NCBI GenBank assembly: GCA_002789955.1
Contig: PFUG01000197.1
Location: 1-44,142, forward strand
Source of the DNA: Deltaproteobacteria bacterium CG_4_9_14_3_um_filter_63_12
Lineage (GTDB): Bacteria; Myxococcota_A; Bradymonadia; UBA4248; UM-FILTER-63-12
DNA length: 44,142 nt
Direction of reading: 5' to 3'
The notes under the pieces are model-generated. The model was not told where the DNA came from, did no database searches, and worked only from the letters and a program-made list of their open reading frames with translations. This document shows, one piece after another, positions 34,968 to 44,062 of the stretch. Position 1 is the stretch's first letter, and every line of letters starts with the position of its first letter. Both the position numbers and the translations under genes were made by a program.

Positions 34968-35732
34968 TCAGGAGCCAGTGCGCAGTCCCTCGAGACGCTC
35001 TTTCAGCGCTCGCCTTCGCCTGAAGGACGACCAGCCCAAGGAGACGGCCTCGTCGGCGAGGTCCAAAGCGCGCGTCGTCGTGAAGCTATTCTGGAGCATC
35101 TCTCTCTCGAGCGCCGCGGCGTGGTGTTGCCAGAGGCCTAAGCACTGCTGGAGCTGAAGCGCCTTGTCGAGCGCGGTGTGCAACGAATCCGAGGCGCGGC
35201 CACGTTCTTGGGTGACCTCGGTCCACCGACTCAGCACCCCATCGACCAGCTTCATGAGCTCTCGGTTCGTGGCGAGCAACTCGGTCGAAACGAGCTCTTC
35301 GGGTCCGAGGAACTCGACGTCCTCTGAGCTGATGATGATCGTCTCCTCCATGCGTTTGGCAGGGGGCGGCTCGAGCGGAGGTTGAGGGATTTCGGCCGAG
35401 CCCGTGTGCTCGTCCAAGAGCCTGGGGTGGGTGTCGGGCGAGCGGTCGTTGGTCTTGCAGCGACTCGTCGACTCGGAGCTGACCTTTTCGGGTTCTGGGA
35501 GTGTCGGAGCGATTCGGTAGACGCTCTTCTCCTCGAACCGGCGTCTCTCCAACAGACCGGCCGTGGCCAGTCGCCGGACGTGGCGAACACTCACGCCGAG
35601 CTCGTCGGCGACGTCCGCTGCGCAACTCCAACCCAATGAGTCGTCTGCCGGCTCAGGTTCGGTCACATCAATGATCTGAAGACTGGTGCCGAGTTCTTCC
35701 TCGAACAACGGCAATGTGAGCTGTCCTTGCAT
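34968..35732 (-). CDS. helix-turn-helix protein with C-terminal coiled coil
   Basis: A 254-residue protein. Residues about 32-72 (LGWSCAADVADELGVSVRHVRRLATAGLLERRRF) form a MerR/winged-HTH-like DNA-binding motif of the adaptor type seen in phage and effector regulators. A disordered Pro/Ser/Glu-rich linker follows (about 75-135). Then comes an alpha-helical region (about 150-240) with heptad-like leucines that should form a coiled coil. A short N-terminus LTLPLFEEELGT resembles a peptide ligand. AGAGG precedes the ATG. It is the last-transcribed gene of the minus-strand signalling stretch, so it may be the output regulator, but this is inferred from position. Confidence 0.72.
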   Translation of the reverse strand: MQGQLTLPLFEEELGTSLQIIDVTEPEPADDSLGWSCAADVADELGVSVRHVRRLATAGLLERRRFEEKSVYRIAPTLPEPEKVSSESTSRCKTNDRSPDTHPRLLDEHTGSAEIPQPPLEPPPAKRMEETIIISSEDVEFLGPEELVSTELLATNRELMKLVDGVLSRWTEVTQERGRASDSLHTALDKALQLQQCLGLWQHHAAALEREMLQNSFTTTRALDLADEAVSLGWSSFRRRRALKERLEGLRTGS

Positions 35733-36072
35733 TTCGACCTCTTCTCTTCTTCGAGTCGGGGTTCTTCACGCTCGGCATCGGTTCGATGCCTGTGGTGACA
35801 AAATCCTGTGAACTTATTGGGAACCAGTTGTGGGAGAGTGCACGTTGACCGACGCTCTGTGAGGTGTAGGGCCGACAACCACAGACGTCGACTGCAGTGT
35901 GCCTCGGAACACGGCGCGGTCAATTTCGTCGGGTTGGCACGCACGTTGGCCACCAAGTAGTGGGTTTTGCTGGCCGTTCACCGCAGGGCGGTGCGACCCA
36001 AAGCGTCGGCCGTAGAGCGAGGACCGACACCAAGCTGCGCTCGCCCTGCTGTTTCTTGCCTAGGCTGCGAGC

Positions 36073-37377
36073 TCAACGCATCAGCGCTCGGCCGATGGTC
36101 TCGCCGAGCTTGTCGATGCGGCTCTTCAGCACGGCGTAGACGGGCTCGACGACTTGGCTGATCGCTTCGAGTACGCCGTCCATCGAGGAGATGGCGATGA
36201 TGGGGCGATCGGCCATCAGCTTTCGCAGGGAGTCGGCCAAGACCAAGGCTTGTTCGAGGTCGTCGGGCAGCTCGAGGACGAAGTAGTCAATTTCCTCGTC
36301 ATAGTCCTCGATGAGACCCTTGGCGTGGACCCCATCGGTAGCCAGGACCGTGAATTCCAACGCCTCGAGGGCTTTGACCAAGGCAGGAGCCGAGGGCTCG
36401 AGGTGAATGAGCACGCCGAGCGCCTCTTTGGGATCGCAAGCCTTGGCGCCTTGAAGAGGGCCGAAGAGCAGCCGATACCCGGTGCGATCCGCGGTGGCTT
36501 CGAGTGCCAGCCCAAGACTGTCACAAAACGCCCGCACGTCCTTACTTTGAGCGTCATCGCTGGCGATGGGCTCAAACCCGGCGGAACTGTCGGCGGCAAG
36601 AATATCGATCCTCAGCTCAGTGCCCTCCAGCGAAGCGGTGAGCGTCATGGTCCTGAGCGTCCCACTCTGTCGGTTGTAGAGGTCGCGCATCAAGACGAGG
36701 AAGAGCCGAAGGAGCTTGGCGGCATCGACCGGCACGTCCACATCGGGCACGTCCGAGAGGTTGACCCGCGTCGAGCCGAGGCCGTGGCGCACGGTATCGG
36801 CAACTCCCTCGAGGAGGAGCTTCAGAGCGATGACTTGCGGCTCTTCGGTCGAATCTTGGAGGAAAGGTCGAACGCGATTCATCAAGCGGCGACCACGGTT
36901 GATCGCAGATCGGACCGAAACGAGCCACTCCTTTGCCAGCGCGGGCGGGCTGGTCTCGAGGCATTGGACGCCACCGAGAATCAGATGGAGGACGTTGTTG
37001 AACTCGTGGGCCATGCCTTTGGCGAGCAACCTCATTTCGTCGTCTGGTCCGAGGGAAACGGCCCTCTTCAATTCGACGAGAAAGTGACCGTGCTCGGCCT
37101 CTCCTTCAACGACGGCGAGCTCCCAGCTTACGCCCTCGAAGAGCACTTCGAGTGGCTCTGGAGACGTTCCACCTCGAAGCGCTCGCGACCAGTTGTCGAG
37201 GTCGACGCGGGGCTCCAGCTCGAGCTCATTGAGCCTACAACCAATCGACAGAGCGCCGTGCATCATGGACAGTGCAATGCGACTTGCCCAAACCACGCGC
37301 AGCTCGGAGTCGAGCAGCACTAGCCCAGGGCGAGCGGCCTGACTATCGTTGGACTCAGCGTTTGGTTGGTCACCCAT
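36073..37377 (-). CDS. histidine-kinase-like protein with degenerate ATPase and pseudo-receiver
   Basis: A 434-residue soluble protein. The N-terminal PAS-like part (15-105) begins PGLVLLDSELRVVWAS. The DHp H-box is KGMAHEFNNVLHLILGG with H124, matching the HEFNN type. The ATPase region that follows lacks a clear N box and has no DxGxG; it reads AADSSAGFEP where G1 is expected. The C-terminal part (about 325-434) has the receiver layout, but the phospho-acceptor position reads FVLELPDD, Glu in place of Asp. It could therefore be a phosphotransfer or scaffold protein rather than an active kinase. A stand-alone receiver gene lies 109 bases upstream on the same strand, a natural partner. No membrane segment is visible. 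Confidence 0.74.
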   Translation of the reverse strand: MGDQPNAESNDSQAARPGLVLLDSELRVVWASRIALSMMHGALSIGCRLNELELEPRVDLDNWSRALRGGTSPEPLEVLFEGVSWELAVVEGEAEHGHFLVELKRAVSLGPDDEMRLLAKGMAHEFNNVLHLILGGVQCLETSPPALAKEWLVSVRSAINRGRRLMNRVRPFLQDSTEEPQVIALKLLLEGVADTVRHGLGSTRVNLSDVPDVDVPVDAAKLLRLFLVLMRDLYNRQSGTLRTMTLTASLEGTELRIDILAADSSAGFEPIASDDAQSKDVRAFCDSLGLALEATADRTGYRLLFGPLQGAKACDPKEALGVLIHLEPSAPALVKALEALEFTVLATDGVHAKGLIEDYDEEIDYFVLELPDDLEQALVLADSLRKLMADRPIIAISSMDGVLEAISQVVEPVYAVLKSRIDKLGETIGRALMR

Positions 37378-37486
37378 CGAAAGGACCCTGATTCAGGAGA
37401 GACATTCACGAAGCGACTGCGTCTAGAACTTCGCAACGAGACAGTGGATTCCAGCCGCCCGCGATGGAAGGGCTCATGCGAGGAGT

Positions 37487-37951
37487 CTAGCGCCAATCCC
37501 TCGCCCAGGTCAGAGATTCTCGCACGGCCTCGAAGATCAATCCCTCGACGATCTTCAGCGGAGCGTAACGTTCCAATAGCCTCTCGGCCTGGGCTTTGGG
37601 CAAAGAGCCAAAAAGGATGATGGGGCCCGCGAAGTCGCCGTCCCTCAGGGCTTGGACCATGAAGACACCTTGGTGTCTGCGCATCTGTGCTTCGGCCCTT
37701 GCGCGATCCCCACCGAAGCGCTCAGAGGCCGCCAAGGCCTCGATATCTCCGCACAGGTCTTCGATCGGGCCGTCGTCGAAGTGCATGTCGAGGAGCACCA
37801 ACTGTGGAGGACTCTCGGCGAGCGGGCCTGTCACGGCCGCCCAACTCGAGAAGACTCTGAGCTCCAAAAGCGGCAACTGCTCGCGATGAGCTTTCAGAAA
37901 ATGCGCGTACTCGCCCGCAGGGCCTCTGTCGTCGATAAGGAAGGTACGCAT
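37487..37951 (-). CDS. stand-alone response-regulator receiver domain
   Basis: A 154-residue receiver-only protein. FLIDD (D7, D8) gives the acidic pocket, LVLLDMHFDD the phospho-acceptor D55, ILFGS the switch serine, and PLKIVEG the conserved lysine. Between D55 and the next strand there is an insertion of about 40 residues (IEDLCGDIEALAASERFGG and on), also seen in some myxobacterial receivers. There is no output domain. GGAAGG 7 bases before the ATG at 37951 fixes the start, though the frame is open to 37993. It may carry phosphate between the giant kinase-like protein upstream and the H124 protein downstream. Confidence 0.78.
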   Translation of the reverse strand: MRTFLIDDRGPAGEYAHFLKAHREQLPLLELRVFSSWAAVTGPLAESPPQLVLLDMHFDDGPIEDLCGDIEALAASERFGGDRARAEAQMRRHQGVFMVQALRDGDFAGPIILFGSLPKAQAERLLERYAPLKIVEGLIFEAVRESLTWARDWR

Positions 37952-37993
37952 CTCAACGCCTTCCTTGGCCCGTCGAAGGAACGACCAGGGCAT

Positions 37994-38256
37994 CGACTGT
38001 GTGGCGGTGCTTTGACATCAAATTGCTCATCAAATCGACGTTGAATGGATGGATTGTCGCTCTGAGTGACTGCCCAGATTGCCCTTTTGGTGGCAACGAC
38101 GCAACTCGCAACGTAACCAATGATGTTGATCGACCCGCTCGAAACAGACGAGCTGGTGAGCAGATTTTGCTCGCTTTACAGCACCGAGGGGGGGCGCTTC
38201 GACCCACCCCGCGTCTCTGCGCTCGCGATCGATTTCGCTGCGTCCCTCGCTTGTGA
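37994..38256. other. gap with partial palindromic repeat copy
   Basis: 263 bases without a gene between two minus-strand genes. The stretch 38204-38228 repeats the hrpB-internal element with one mismatch, flanked by GAGGG and CCCTC arms at about 38187 and 38244. It would sit just beyond the 3' end of the giant kinase-like gene. Confidence 0.45.
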
Positions 38257-41200
38257 TCACTGTGGGGTGCCACGAGGGACACATTCGATGGGAAGTTCGA
38301 ATGGCTCGGTAGGGAGTAGCGTGTCTTCGTTGTTTTCATTGGGTCCCGCCGTGACCACTAGAGTTCGAGATTCCCCTTCACGCCGGCATCGCACATCGAA
38401 GATATCCGGCTGTCCAGTAAGTGTTGTGATCGAGAGCTCTTCGCCTTCTGGACTGAGGGAGACGTCGATGTTGAGCTCCTTTGGGAGGCTGCGCTCAGGA
38501 ATGATGCGGAGCCGCCGCACCGTGAACGCCTCGAGTCGCAAGGGCTCGTCAGTCGGGATCAACGTGCCCTTCTCCTCGAGGTGGAAGCGCGCTTTGCAGC
38601 GTTTGACCAAGACCTCCAGCTCGAGCGGATCGCCGTAGAGCTCGTCGTGCTCCCCTCGAATCATCACCCTCAAAGGACCGCGGCCATCGTCGCAATGGGC
38701 TCGCCAGAGGTAGGCCCCATTGTCGTCGATGGTGCCAGGGCCTTCCACCACCGCCAGACGGACCGCGTCGTCCGCCACGAGGGGAATGGAGAGCTCTTCG
38801 TCCTCGTCGGCCTCGAATTTCTGGTGACCGTCTTGGGTCTTGATGAGCGACGGACAGAAGACGTTGACCTCGAGTTGCTGTCGGGTCACGAAACCGCTGC
38901 GGTCTCGGGCTTCGAGGAACAATGGGGTGCGTAGGTCCTGACAAGAAACAGCCCCGTACAACGTCCCAGTCAGATGACTACCGGAGGCCGCGGGATTCGC
39001 CTCCAGGTGCAACTTGAAGCTGGTGCTCCCCTTGACCACCACGCCGGCTTGTTCGAGATCGCCGTCCGGGTCCGAGACCTCGACCTGCCAGCTCATCACC
39101 TCGCCTTCGTTGAGCTTTCGATCCACGTCCGGCTCCAGTCGGTCAATCATCGGCACACACGCCCGGTCTTCGAGGCGCACTTTGAGACTGGTCCGATGCA
39201 GTTTGTCTGCGGTGGAAAGGTCCACACGACAGGTGCGTGAGTTGACTGAACCGTAGCGACTTGTCGGTCCCCCCAGCCCATTGATGCAACCAGGTTTCAA
39301 GGAGAGGGAGAGGAGCCATTTGCGGTCTCCTGCGCGCTTCATCACAGGCTCATCGAAGGCGGTCGTGAGTTCTGGATCGTCGCAGACAATGACCGGTGGG
39401 GCCATCTCATCCAGGAGGGCGTCCTCGAAGAGGAAGACTTGGACCTTCTCTCTGGATTGGACCTTCTCTCTCGAACGGTTGGAGGGTCTGTCGTACTCGA
39501 AGAGCCTCACCAACTCGCTGCTCACCTCGATGGCAGGACGCTTCGAGAAGCCCGAACGCACCAACACCAGCATGATGTCCAGTGGCTCGGTGCGCTTGCT
39601 CGTCTCGGAGACCGTCAGCTTCAACATCCAATACTGCGGATCGCTCGAGTCCAGGCTCAACACGTTGATTTCGAACTTGTAGTTGCGCTTGCCGTCGAGG
39701 GAGTCGACGGGCAGCCCGGCCAGTTCGACGATCGCCAACGTCCGGTCAGAGTAGCGGGCTCTGATCTCCCACAGTTCGCCGATCTCTGGGATGCCGAGCC
39801 CATCGGGCGCTGCGTGTTTGACCCCGGGAATGCCCTTCGGGACGACGACCACTGGCGACTCTTCCGAGGTCGACAGGACGATGCGCTCGTCGACTTGCTT
39901 CAAGAGTGGATCGAACCAAATGTTGAACTCTGCCGTGTACGACTGGTCGTCTTCGACCTCGCACAGGCGGGCATCGCAGGAGAGGGTCTCCCCAGAGGTC
40001 TCGTTGCGCAGCACTAGGGTCTCGAGGTGAACTGGCCGCAGCCGCCCCGCCTCCAAGTGGATCCTCTGTTCTACTGGGGGAGCCACGCCATCGCTGACCG
40101 AGAGGGTTGCCTCCCAAATTCCCGTAGGCGACCACTCGAGCTCGCCCAAGCTGAAGCGGCCGTCGAAAGATTCTTTGGGTTCGCCTCGACTGTCATGGGG
40201 GACCAACTGGTAGAGCAAGGGGTCGTCGTCGTCGTCCAGGGCGTAGGCCTGGATTGTCACGTTGCCCCCGGCGGAAATCTCGGCGCTGCGGCCGGGCAGA
40301 ATGGGGATGGGGAGCTCGGACTCCCCTTCGAGAATCTGGAAGAGCTCGAAACGCGGCGCGCTGTTGGGCCGCGAGACCACCAGCCGTAGGCGCCGCTCGT
40401 CTTCACTTTGTGGGGGACCTGGGGACATGCAAGAAACCAGCAGCTCATAGCTCGTTCCCTGCCGACTCCCGTCTCTTGGCTCGGGGACCCACGAGAACAC
40501 GCCTGGGCATCCCGCGACCATGATGCCGTCGCGACAAGGCTCCATCGCCTCCACCGCTGCGGCCAAAGTGCAACGAGGCGCCCGGCATTCGGTGGGGTCC
40601 AGCTCGAGGCCGATGCGGGGGTTCTGGCCGCCCTCGCAGAGGTTGAGCCTGAGCTCGTTTCCGACGTCCACGCGAAACTCGACGACGGACTCGCCGCCGC
40701 CAGCAAAGTGGACGGGGGCACCGCCTAGAATGCGGCTGATGGCGGCAAAACCGATGACGCTGAGGAGGACGATGATGGGGAGCACCGTCAGGGCGCGCCA
40801 GACGACGCGCCGACCTCGTGGCAGGGGCTCACAAGGCGTAATGGGGACGGTGATGCGCGCCTCTTTGACGAAGCGCAGGGAGCTCTCGCCAAAGGCCTCG
40901 GTGAGAGACTCCGATGGGGTCACCTTGGCGAAGGTCAGGCCGCAGTCGAACTCGGTGAGCTCTCGCTTGACGCCCCGCAAGCCGGTTCCGTAGTCGTCGG
41001 CGGAGGGGATCTTCGAGAGGGTGTCGAGCAGCCGAAAGACCAGGACTTCGTCGCCGAACAGCTCGTCGTGCTCGATTTCGGCCAGCAGCGCCAGCGGGCT
41101 CTCGGGTCCGCTCAGACGCAGCGAGTTGTCGAAGAGCCGCTCGAGGCTGGTGGCGATGAGTCGTCCCGGGGCGCTGGCGAGGTACGCGCCTTCGGCCGCG

Positions 41201-41991
41201 ACAAAGCTCTGGATCCTGCGTTTCGAGTCCTTCCTGCCGACCAACGCGCTGACCGCGGAGAGCGCTTCGTCCACGACGGCTTGCGGTCGTACGACTGGCC
41301 GGCAGCCCTCGGCGATGGCGAGCACTACGGAGTGGACTTTCTCGATCTTGCCCAGCTCGAGGGCCCGCACGCGGTTGGGACTCAGGGCACTTTCTCGCTC
41401 CCCTGCAACGAAGCCGCGCACCATGCGGCGCAGCTTCTTGAGCGTGCGCTCGGTGCGTTCGAAGGCGGCGTCGGCCCAAGGGGGCACGATGCCTCCGCCA
41501 GCAACGCGTCTGACCTCGACGAACGCCTCATGCCAACGGGCCCACAGACGGTCTCGGGGAGCCGCTCGGGCGCCGCAGAGCCGCAGGAGCTCGGCGCGCA
41601 GCCCTTCCCACTTCTGGGGCTGCGTATGGTCGGCCAGCAAGATGCCGGGCTCGCTCTCGCGCGCCTTCTCTTCCAAGAGGTCGAGGGACTGCACCAACGA
41701 CACCAAACCGAGCAGGCGATGTTTGAGGACGTCATGGGCCAACGTCCCAAGGACCGCCCGAGCGGCTAGGAGCCGTCGTGTCTCTTCGGTGTCCGGATTC
41801 TCTCGCCTCTGCGCGACCCACGACGAGAGGGGTTTGCCCATGGACGGGATAAGGAACCAGAGGGCGAGCGCGATGACCGCGATGACCGCGAGGGCGAGCA
41901 CCACGAAGCTCGAGTAATACGACCAGTCCGCGCCGAACGAATCGAGGAGCAGCACGGTTGTTGGGGTTAAGGAGGCCAAGTTCGACCCCAC
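38257..41991 (-). CDS. giant kinase-like membrane protein with C-terminal exported domain
   Basis: A 1244-residue protein. TM1 is about 29-49. A cytoplasmic region (50-400) shows a histidine-kinase layout: LGTLAHDVLKHRLLGLVSL with H86, then LERLFDNSLRLSG with N289 (N box), then DDYGTGLRGVKRELTEFDCGLTF (332-354, G box and lid), so an ATP-binding fold looks plausible. TM2 is about 401-419. The remaining 825 or so residues are outside the cytoplasm, rich in beta strands with Ig/cadherin-like pieces (YALDDDDDPLLYQLVP, VEVSDPDGDLEQAG) and cysteines. The sensor thus follows the kinase, the reverse of usual kinases. The start is a GTG with no clear ribosome site. It could be a sensor or a surface protein with a kinase-derived anchor. 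Confidence 0.75.
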   Translation of the reverse strand: MGSNLASLTPTTVLLLDSFGADWSYYSSFVVLALAVIAVIALALWFLIPSMGKPLSSWVAQRRENPDTEETRRLLAARAVLGTLAHDVLKHRLLGLVSLVQSLDLLEEKARESEPGILLADHTQPQKWEGLRAELLRLCGARAAPRDRLWARWHEAFVEVRRVAGGGIVPPWADAAFERTERTLKKLRRMVRGFVAGERESALSPNRVRALELGKIEKVHSVVLAIAEGCRPVVRPQAVVDEALSAVSALVGRKDSKRRIQSFVAAEGAYLASAPGRLIATSLERLFDNSLRLSGPESPLALLAEIEHDELFGDEVLVFRLLDTLSKIPSADDYGTGLRGVKRELTEFDCGLTFAKVTPSESLTEAFGESSLRFVKEARITVPITPCEPLPRGRRVVWRALTVLPIIVLLSVIGFAAISRILGGAPVHFAGGGESVVEFRVDVGNELRLNLCEGGQNPRIGLELDPTECRAPRCTLAAAVEAMEPCRDGIMVAGCPGVFSWVPEPRDGSRQGTSYELLVSCMSPGPPQSEDERRLRLVVSRPNSAPRFELFQILEGESELPIPILPGRSAEISAGGNVTIQAYALDDDDDPLLYQLVPHDSRGEPKESFDGRFSLGELEWSPTGIWEATLSVSDGVAPPVEQRIHLEAGRLRPVHLETLVLRNETSGETLSCDARLCEVEDDQSYTAEFNIWFDPLLKQVDERIVLSTSEESPVVVVPKGIPGVKHAAPDGLGIPEIGELWEIRARYSDRTLAIVELAGLPVDSLDGKRNYKFEINVLSLDSSDPQYWMLKLTVSETSKRTEPLDIMLVLVRSGFSKRPAIEVSSELVRLFEYDRPSNRSREKVQSREKVQVFLFEDALLDEMAPPVIVCDDPELTTAFDEPVMKRAGDRKWLLSLSLKPGCINGLGGPTSRYGSVNSRTCRVDLSTADKLHRTSLKVRLEDRACVPMIDRLEPDVDRKLNEGEVMSWQVEVSDPDGDLEQAGVVVKGSTSFKLHLEANPAASGSHLTGTLYGAVSCQDLRTPLFLEARDRSGFVTRQQLEVNVFCPSLIKTQDGHQKFEADEDEELSIPLVADDAVRLAVVEGPGTIDDNGAYLWRAHCDDGRGPLRVMIRGEHDELYGDPLELEVLVKRCKARFHLEEKGTLIPTDEPLRLEAFTVRRLRIIPERSLPKELNIDVSLSPEGEELSITTLTGQPDIFDVRCRREGESRTLVVTAGPNENNEDTLLPTEPFELPIECVPRGTPQ

Positions 41992-42136
41992 CGTGGTGAC
42001 AGGAACTCGCAGCCAGGGATGGAGAAAAGTCGTGTAAACCCGAAGGGTTGCGTGCAGGACGCGGGCAACAAGATGGCTCTCCTCCAGCAGGGGGGATCGG
42101 TCATCAAATGGGAGCGGCCAATGTCCAACTGTCCCC

Positions 42137-44062
42137 TCAAACTGGCGGAGTCGTTTTCTGCACCAGCAGTTGCGCCTGTTCTTCGGTCAACGCTCCGGCG
42201 AGCAACGCTCGGCTGATGTCCGTGCGGGTGAGGTTGAACCGGCTGATCGAGCGAACCAAAGCGTTGTCGTCAATCGACTTTTCAGCGTGCCGTCGGCTGA
42301 TTCGGCTCACGGCCTCGACGCGACTCGAGCTCAAAACGCACTCGCCATCGGCAACCAACCAGCTTTCGCCGATCTTGACCACGGGAATGATGGCGTAGTC
42401 GTCGAGGGCTCGTCCGCGCAGCACGAGCACGTCGATGAGCCCGTCTTCGCTGCTCATCAGCAGATCGCAGTCAAGTTCTGCAGGCTTGAAACGGCGTGCC
42501 AGGCGTTGTCCGAGGGGGCCGCCTTCCGAGCGGTCGAGGTTCGCGATGGCTTTCGACCAAAAGATGGCCAAGGCTTTGGGGGAGGCTGCGTTGAATCTTC
42601 GACCGAGTCCTCCGCGCTGTTCGTCTCGCAGCTCTTGGATGGTCAACGGCTCGCAGTCTCCAGGGTGGGCCAGGAAAGCTTTGGCTCTTTCGAACATTCC
42701 TACGCGCAGTGCTGCGATATAGCCGACAAGAGCCTCAGTCGAAGAGGTCGCAGTGAGAGGCTGTTTGGAGAGCTTGAGCAAGGTCACAAAGGCGCCGGCA
42801 AAGGCTGCCAACCCCGCGCCGGTGAGGAGCGTCAGGAGGATGGCGGCGATGGGCTGCACAAAGAACAGGAAGACCGAGCCGAAGATGCCGACCAACAAGA
42901 CGATCGGCGCCAGGCGATGTTGTTGGAAGAACTGCTCGGAGGCGCTGGAGGTCTTGACTTCGCGGTACGAGAGCCCGACGAGGTCGAAGCTCTCGGGGAC
43001 CTCGTAGCGGTCGCCGACGAGCAGCCCGCCGTTGATCTTGGTGATCTTCGAGGAGCTCCTCCAGGCGCCGACCTGTACCGCGCCGAGAGTACGTTCTTGC
43101 GGCCCTGCTTCGGCGTCTGGAGCAGCGACCTGTGGTTTCTCGGGCTGACCGTAGTCCTCGTTCTCGTCGATGAAGTAGGTGTTCGTGCCCTTGTTCGGGC
43201 CCTCGGAGTTTGGCTGGACGAGGTCTTCGACCCGATGCGATTCGAGGCCGAACTGGGCCGTTTCCGGGGGCAGGCTGTCCTCGAAGTCGGGAATGTCGGG
43301 GAGCGCCTCTTCGAGTGGCCGGTTTTGGAATCCCCTGCGTTTTCTTCTCGGGCCTTCGAACACCTCGTCGGGGTCGGACAGCACGTAGGTCGACGACTCA
43401 TGCGAGCCGTGTGGGGCGGCGGTGTCGGCGTAGGGAAGCGATGGAACGCGGCCGGGCCGAGTGACTGGCCGCAGCTTGAACTTTTGCTCCTCTTCGCTCG
43501 CGCCAAAATTGGGCCGCGACCGGCTGTCGAGGTTGGGACCTGAAGCGCTGTCGAGGTTGGGACCTGAAAGGCTGTCGAGGGTTGGGCTCGAGCCGCTGGA
43601 GCTGGTGCTGGATTGCGAGCTGACGAAGGCCACACCAGAGGACGCAGCCCGGCCAGACACCTCAGAGTTGTCGAGCTTCTTGGCTCGCCTCAGGGAGGGC
43701 ATCGAGCCAGGAAGGCCCTTGATTTCTTTGGACGTGGGATTCCGAGAGCCAGTGGGGATTTTCGCTCGGGGGGCTCGATCGAAGTCCAGCTCGGCTCCTT
43801 TGAGGGCGGCCTTGTCCAAGATCTCGAGGAGAATGCTCAGCGCCCCACCGTAGATGGAGCGATCGGCGGCACCGATATTTGGGCTCTTGCCCTTCATGAA
43901 GAGGTCGAGGTCGGAGGGGCGCCAATCCGAAGCGTCACGGTTTGCTAGAAAGTCGCCGAGCTCGTCGAGAACTCGGCCATAAACTTTGGCCTCCTGCCCG
44001 GAGATTCCTCTCGAGGTCAGCTTCGAGCTATAGGTGGTTCTGAGGTCGATCTTGAGCGGCAT
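42137..44062 (-). CDS. unrecognised two-TM protein with long disordered N-terminal region
   Basis: A 641-residue protein of no known family. Residues 1-95 form a helical domain with SRGISGQEAKVYGRVLDELGDFLANRD, loosely like a phage-integrase core-binding fold, though this is only a shape impression. Residues about 105-330 are Ser/Pro/Asp-rich and disordered, with LDSLSGPN and LDSASGPN near-repeats. Two membrane helices follow (about 385-402 and 404-426). The C-terminal cytoplasmic part (430-641) has LTIQELRDEQRGGLGRRF and a compact mixed fold ending LLVQKTTPPV. It lies directly upstream of the giant kinase-like gene on the same strand, with AGGA before the ATG. The role is unknown; a partner in that pathway is the only hint. 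Confidence 0.7.
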   Translation of the reverse strand: MPLKIDLRTTYSSKLTSRGISGQEAKVYGRVLDELGDFLANRDASDWRPSDLDLFMKGKSPNIGAADRSIYGGALSILLEILDKAALKGAELDFDRAPRAKIPTGSRNPTSKEIKGLPGSMPSLRRAKKLDNSEVSGRAASSGVAFVSSQSSTSSSGSSPTLDSLSGPNLDSASGPNLDSRSRPNFGASEEEQKFKLRPVTRPGRVPSLPYADTAAPHGSHESSTYVLSDPDEVFEGPRRKRRGFQNRPLEEALPDIPDFEDSLPPETAQFGLESHRVEDLVQPNSEGPNKGTNTYFIDENEDYGQPEKPQVAAPDAEAGPQERTLGAVQVGAWRSSSKITKINGGLLVGDRYEVPESFDLVGLSYREVKTSSASEQFFQQHRLAPIVLLVGIFGSVFLFFVQPIAAILLTLLTGAGLAAFAGAFVTLLKLSKQPLTATSSTEALVGYIAALRVGMFERAKAFLAHPGDCEPLTIQELRDEQRGGLGRRFNAASPKALAIFWSKAIANLDRSEGGPLGQRLARRFKPAELDCDLLMSSEDGLIDVLVLRGRALDDYAIIPVVKIGESWLVADGECVLSSSRVEAVSRISRRHAEKSIDDNALVRSISRFNLTRTDISRALLAGALTEEQAQLLVQKTTPPV

